A stretch of DNA of 64,000 nucleotides from Pycnopodia helianthoides. Lineage: Eukaryota > Echinodermata > Asteroidea > Forcipulatida > Asteriidae. Numbering within the stretch: position 1 is the stretch's first letter; each line of letters begins with the position of its first letter. Positions 59,446-64,000 of the stretch are shown piece by piece. The position numbers were made by a program, and so were the translations under genes. Location: assembly GCA_032158295.1 (NCBI GenBank), contig CM063246.1:22210135-22274134 (forward strand), given 5' to 3'. The notes under the pieces are model-generated. The model was not told the DNA's origin. It made no database searches and was given only the letters and a program-made list of their open reading frames with translations.

Positions 59446-59572
59446 ATTGGTCATCGAAGTTGCAAGAAAATAATGAAAGGAAAAATACCTTTGTTGCATA
59501 GAATGGTGTGCTTTCAAATGCCTGAGAAAGGGTTTATGCCATAAGTATCAAAAGTATACACTACCTATAAGT
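59446..59572 (+). mobile_element. Right part of the split family C element
   Basis: Continues family C after the hAT-like insertion (CATCGAAGTTGCAAGAAAAT, then GTGTGCTTTCAAATGCCTGA), but lacks most of the 3' half, ending near AGTATACACTACCTATAAG. An internal deletion is likely. Confidence 0.65.
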
Positions 59573-60313
59573 TCATTGTGTTGTTAAATGGAAAGTGGCA
59601 CTAGCTCTCTATGCGGCGCATTGATTGTATGTCGGTTTTCTTTTCTCTGTTAGGGGGATTTTGACAAAGACTAGGGATTTCCCCGTCTCGTAATGGCAGC
59701 CTGACGGAAAATTCCATGATCCAATGATCATGGGAGAAAAAATATACATGTAACAAGAAATTGTGAAACGCAATTGTGTACATGTGCACATTGACAATAA
59801 TTAGTCCACTCAAAATGTATAATACTGAATCCCAAGATCAATGGCATCTAGGCCTACTTCAATATTCCTAACAATATGGAATTATTAAATTGACACTATG
59901 GTGCTTGGTGTATGACCTTTACATTGTCAACATGCTCAAAATTGACCGAAGGCTTATAATTTCTAATATTAGATTTTTGTTCAGAGCTATGGCCTACAAA
60001 TCTTGATTGTAACTGTTATTCCATGGAGGAAAAACCTCTGGTCCTTGAATTAGCTAGTTTTCCTGCTCTTTTTTTCTCATGCAGTTTGATTTGTGGTTGC
60101 GTTTGTGGTACATAGGTTGAACTAGAGCAGGCCCTTAGCAACAAAAAGAACATGAAATTTAACATTAGTTATGACATTTTGATCCCTTGGTTTGGCTGAT
60201 ACCCGGGGGTAGGGGAGGGGCGAGTGGTGTAACCAGACATTTTCATTGGGGGGGGGCAATCAGTGGCGAAGCCATGCTTTGTTTGTTTGGAAGTTGTTTG
60301 TTGTTGTTGGTGG

Positions 60314-60345
<32 letters not shown>

Positions 60346-61399
60346 TTGCTGTTGTTGTTGTGGTTGTTGTGGTTGTTGTGTTTGATGTTTTTTTTGGGGG
60401 GAGGCTGATTTTATGTATCAAACCAATTATTTCGATCTTATATGGGGGTGCTAGATAACAGTTTCATCTCATGAAAATCTGACCGCAAGTAGTTCCAGGA
60501 GCTTAATTGTAATTTCTGTCTTCCTTTTGTTGAATTTGTTGTCATCGTTGCTGAACGGTTATTATTTCCCATGGTTTGCAGTTTTAGAAATCAGGGTTTC
60601 CTTGACTTTTAGAACAACATATAGGTGAAACTACGTTAGACAGTAGCCTAAGAAATTACTTACTGTAGTAAGGGCACATTCAAAGTTTTTCATTTTTAGA
60701 AAATGGCATTTTCGGCTTGAACTTTTTTTGTGTAAGTTCGCAACTTGTTCATTAAGTTCATATATAAAACATTGCTTTTCCATTTAGTGTGTTTTATCTT
60801 CCTTTGCATGAACGGAATTTTGTATTTTTTTTGGGGGGGGGGGGCTGGGGATTGGGGCAAGTGCTCCCCACAAATTTTCAGTGCACCCCAGATGCACTGC
60901 CCCCCCATGAAAAAAAAATTGCGATAGTGCTCACAAAAAAAAAAAAAAAAGGAAAATAAAACGGGGAAAAAAATGCAAAATGTAGTGAACGATCGAGATC
61001 ACAATTGCTACCGTAGCCAAAAAAAAATCAAAGAATTTAAGAGGTAGTGCTGGTCCCCTCCAAAAAAAGCATGACCCCCACAGTACCCACCACTGACAAA
61101 CCCAATCACCCTGCCTCCATGCCCCCCCCCCCGAAAAAGTCATGGCTATGCCGCTGCAGTAGGGCCTACAACAAGTAACAACTATAGAAATTTAAATTGT
61201 TTTCTATTTTTTAACAATGTTATTCAACTCACGTAGAGCCGGCTGGATTTCGTTTTCAGATATATTTTGCGGAATGAGTTTCCTCTGTTTACTTCCTCTA
61301 AAACATGGACGGGTATTTTTTTTCTCCATGATAATAATTATAAACAACCCAGAGTCGTTCTGGCATTATGTCATTTTCTATTTATATACCGCTACCCTG
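59573..61399. other. Intergenic, low-complexity rich
   Basis: Contains the GTT array and poly-G/poly-A tracts (60832-60845, 60940-60960, 61020-61030). No gene was recognised. Confidence 0.5.
60297..60386. repeat. GTT trinucleotide repeat
   Basis: An imperfect GTT array of about 28 units with GGT and GAT variants, in intergenic DNA. It opens long low-complexity frames that are not genes. Confidence 0.9.
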
Positions 61400-61560
61400 G
61401 CAGCGCAAAGACGTTACGTAGACATCACGAGGAACTGACGTATATGTAAATATATCACGTTGTCCAATGACGTTAGTTCAAAATGACGTATTGAATACGC
61501 CCTTCACATACCTCGTCTCATTTGAGCCAATAAGAATCAACTGTTCACGTGAGGTGGATT
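61400..61560 (+). promoter_or_regulatory. Promoter-like cluster of CCAAT, CRE-half and E-box sites
   Basis: Within 160 bases there are two CCAAT boxes (61464-61468 and 61527-61531), TGACGT half sites at 61436, 61468 and 61484, a TTACGTAG near 61414, and a CACGTG E-box at 61546-61551. Such clustering is typical of a proximal promoter bound by NF-Y and CREB/ATF factors. It sits 130-290 bases before the ATG chosen for the next gene. Confidence 0.5.
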
Positions 61561-61685
61561 TAGTATCAGTTGGTGCGTCGACCGACAAGGAACTACAGAA
61601 GAGATCCAACAAACAAGATTTTGTCGGAGTTTTGCAGAAATTTTTGAATAAAATAAATCAAAGAAGGAGAGGAATCACCTATAAT

Positions 61686-61764
61686 ATGCCGGTGCAGTCC
61701 TTGGAATCTTTGGGACTGGATGTCTTGCGTTTAGGAATCTTAGATAACCTTGGTTGTTCTAAAG
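61686..61764 (+). CDS. Unrecognised gene, first coding exon
   Basis: Starts at ATG 61686 and reads MPVQSLESLGLDVLRLGILD, then NLGCSK, to a donor AAAG|GTGCGT. Phase 1 out fits the next exon. The frame is open further upstream to an ATG at 61467, but that stretch holds the CCAAT and TGACGT sites, so the shorter start is preferred. I do not recognise the family. The segment is Leu-rich and could form an amphipathic helix. The gene runs off the right edge of the window, so only about 48 residues are visible. Confidence 0.5.
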
Positions 61765-62895
61765 GTGCGTGGATGTTTCAGTTTTTGTCTAATTTTGTTT
61801 CGCCATCACGGACGTAACATCTGGATCTGCAAAAAAAATGTCTAGTCGGGGTCCCTAAATTTATGCTAAAAACTGCTAGTGTTGGGTTTATATGTGGGGT
61901 TCTTTCTTAAAGGTTGGGCAGTTTCAGTGCAATTTAACATGTTATGTGAAATTTCTTTGTAATACAAATAATTTTATATTTTATATTCGTTAGTCTGATT
62001 TGTTGGAAATTTTGACAAAGTAGTCCACACGCGCCCAGCAATGGCGCCGGAAAAAGGCAAGTAGGCGTGGCTTAGACTAGCAACCGCCATGCAAATTAGT
62101 ATGCTTGTGGTTTAGCCAATCGCCTTCAAGGGTTGGCAATAAGGGGCTCAGACTGCACATTGCTTGCTTAGCGGGTGTGCATTGCACAATGGGAGAAATA
62201 ATTTTTAATGATAATGTTCTTATGAATGTTAATTTTGACTTCCAATTATGGCAATGATGGACCTAATGATATATAATGTGGCGAAATGATATGGCCTCTA
62301 ACTCAGAAACTTACTTTGTTTGATTTGATTTTATAAATTGAATAGATCTTTATTCTTTGGTTTATTTTTGTTGAGACTGAGTTTCTACATTTTATTTTTA
62401 GAATTTGTTTTTTGTTCTTTTTTAAACTTTACAAATTCTAACTAAACATAAGCAATAAAGCATTTATTTGTAAATACTCAAATGTTGTTTTTTTTATTCG
62501 TAAGGAAATGAACTGCCAATAAATTAAAACAAATAAATAAAAAAACATGTTCATCGTCCTGCCTTTTTGAAAAAAAAGGAGGCAGGCCTGTTTTTTAAAT
62601 ATTTTTTTTGGCCGCCCGACACATTTTTCAAGATAACCGACCGGGCAATTTTTCAAGATGGTTGCAAGCTTTTTTTTGTATGATTTTTTTCGATGTGCCA
62701 AGTAAAAAATGACATGTTTTGTATTTTAGAATTGATTTTTTTCGTCAGAGATCGTTAAAGTAAAAAAAAATGTAAAAAAAGGAGGCGGCCTTTAAAAAGG
62801 AAGCGGGCGGGGACGCTAAAATTTATTTATTTATTTTTTTGTTCATTTTGTGTTTTATAACAGAACTTTGCACTTTCTTGTATACTATTTTGCAG
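61765..62895 (+). other. First intron of the unrecognised gene
   Basis: GT-AG intron of 1,131 bases. It is AT-rich, with poly-T tracts and short self-complementary stretches around 62557-62590. No exon or known repeat was recognised in it. Confidence 0.4.
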
Positions 62896-62961
62896 GTTTC
62901 TCATTTACCTTGGATAACAGCAGTAATATTCCTGGGAGTTTCGCTACCATTAAAGCTGATG
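62896..62961 (+). CDS. Unrecognised gene, second coding exon
   Basis: A 66-base exon between a good acceptor (CTATTTTGCAG) and donor (GTAAGT), phase 1 on both sides. It reads GFSFTLDNSSNIPGSFATIK then ADG. Phase agreement with 61686-61764 and strong splice signals support it. No function can be assigned. No third exon was identified before 64000. Confidence 0.5.
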
Positions 62962-64000
62962 GTAAGTTGTCCGTTTTGAACGTTAATCTCAATACTTTTA
63001 TCTTAATTATTGGTGACAGATAATTGTTAAAATTTGTGTGTGTTTTTGTTTTTAAAGGCTTTTAAATACTATTTTATTTTGTTGAAGTGTACAAAGTCAC
63101 AGGCATCGACTAACTAAACCATGAAACCTTTATTTGTATTAGTTGTATGTTGCAAATGTGATTATTTAACTTGTACATGGTATTAATTGCACAGTTGGAC
63201 AATTTACATTAGACATCATTCCTTTTGCCAAAAGTGTTGATTAGGCTGCCTGGTTTATTTAGTATGCAGCAATCAAGTCCATATACTAATAAAACAAGTT
63301 TCTACTCGCTAGGTGAGTGAGAAATATTATGAATACTTTTTAAATGTGGAATTTAATTGCATTTTGGATAGAGTGCATTTTCCAAAGCTCCACATTTACC
63401 CCTTTTCTTCAATATTGTAGTATCAAAGCCATACTTTCATAAGATTGAGTGAAAATTTTGCTTGAAAGTTAGCAACTCATCATTTCGCAACTCCAAAGAT
63501 TTATATATAATTGACAAAACGTAATCTATGTATTTGTAATTTGGTAGATAGTGTGCATGCAAATGCATGAAAGCTGATATAAACATTTTGAATACTTCAA
63601 AAGTGAAAAAGCATTGGTAAAATTTTGACTGAACCCCTTTTATATTGGGCAAAAAAAAAAAAGCACACATGGGTACTATATAATATGACATTAAAACCAA
63701 AGAGAAATCAACATGTTTACTTCTACATTCTGTTTTTCGGGGAAAAAAGTTATGCAATTTCATGATAATGATATGGTTTCTGTAACGGGTTTGGAATTAA
63801 TGATGCCCCATCATTTTATCTGGTATAGCGAAAACACCAGCTTCACCATTTACAAAAATGTGTCGAAAGTCTTATTAATTGTGACTTGTTTGATTAATAA
63901 TATAACTGGGACTACCTACTTGGTATGGTGAATTGTTTTAGATAATAAAATTGTTTTACTTTGGCATGTATTAATTTTTAAATGTTGGTTATGTTAATAA
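62962..64000. other. Right edge: probable intron, nothing recognised
   Basis: Follows the GTAAGT donor at 62961/62962. AT-rich sequence without a convincing exon; short open frames on both strands show no family features. Confidence 0.4.

Noticed and set aside
60187..60458. Frames rich in Leu or Val on the plus strand
   Set aside because: They are produced by the GTT trinucleotide array and have no protein-like composition outside it.
61467..61685. Longer N-terminus for the unrecognised gene, starting at ATG 61467
   Set aside because: The frame is open, but the segment contains both CCAAT boxes, TGACGT sites and an E-box, and its ATG overlaps one CCAAT and one TGACGT site. It is more likely promoter and 5' UTR. 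Kept only as a possibility.

Overview
This window is eukaryotic genomic DNA, AT-rich, with large introns, GT-AG splice junctions and many short interspersed repeats. Gene content (a complete copine of the CPNE5/8/9 type and a NUDT7-type CoA diphosphatase) and repeat style (tRNA-derived SINEs, dense small foldback elements) point to a marine invertebrate deuterostome. An echinoderm such as a sea star is my best guess, but that is inference from style and not proof. No bacterial genes, rRNA, CRISPR array or functional tRNA was recognised.

Layout. Positions 3133-51468 (minus strand) hold the whole coding region of a copine in 17 coding exons, spread over 48 kb. It encodes about 554 residues: two N-terminal C2 domains, then a von Willebrand A-like copine domain. 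Every exon boundary was placed by GT-AG signals, compatible phases and family protein sequence. Exons 1-13 lie in the right 11.6 kb (39876-51477). An 18.5 kb intron and a 12.2 kb intron then separate the last four exons. These introns hold most of the repeats. The reading frame is broken once, by one missing base in exon 8 (near 42757).

Positions 55409-56124 (plus strand, head-to-head with the copine) hold a single-exon NUDT7-like Nudix CoA pyrophosphatase, also broken by one missing C (55801-55803). With that base counted it would be about 238 residues, the usual length of NUDT7. From about 61.4 kb a third, unrecognised plus-strand gene begins: a promoter-like cluster of CCAAT and TGACGT sites, a first coding exon (61686-61764) and a second (62896-62961), continuing past the window edge.

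The rest is repeats. There are several families of 340-400 bp elements with TTAAAGG...CCTTTAA ends. A 1,544 bp hAT-like element has a perfect 8 bp target duplication. A Helitron-like tandem element carries a near-perfect palindrome of two CRE sites and ends in a hairpin plus CTAA. A 416 bp nearly full-length palindrome carries TA duplications. Smaller hairpins, two families of tRNA-derived SINEs, a decayed LINE reverse-transcriptase fragment, and minisatellites (13, 33, about 91, about 103, 186 and 350 bp units) make up most of the remainder. I did not find a clearly new multi-gene system. The most informative signals are the two single-base frame breaks, the nested transposon insertions that reveal target sites, and the Helitron-like palindromic array.
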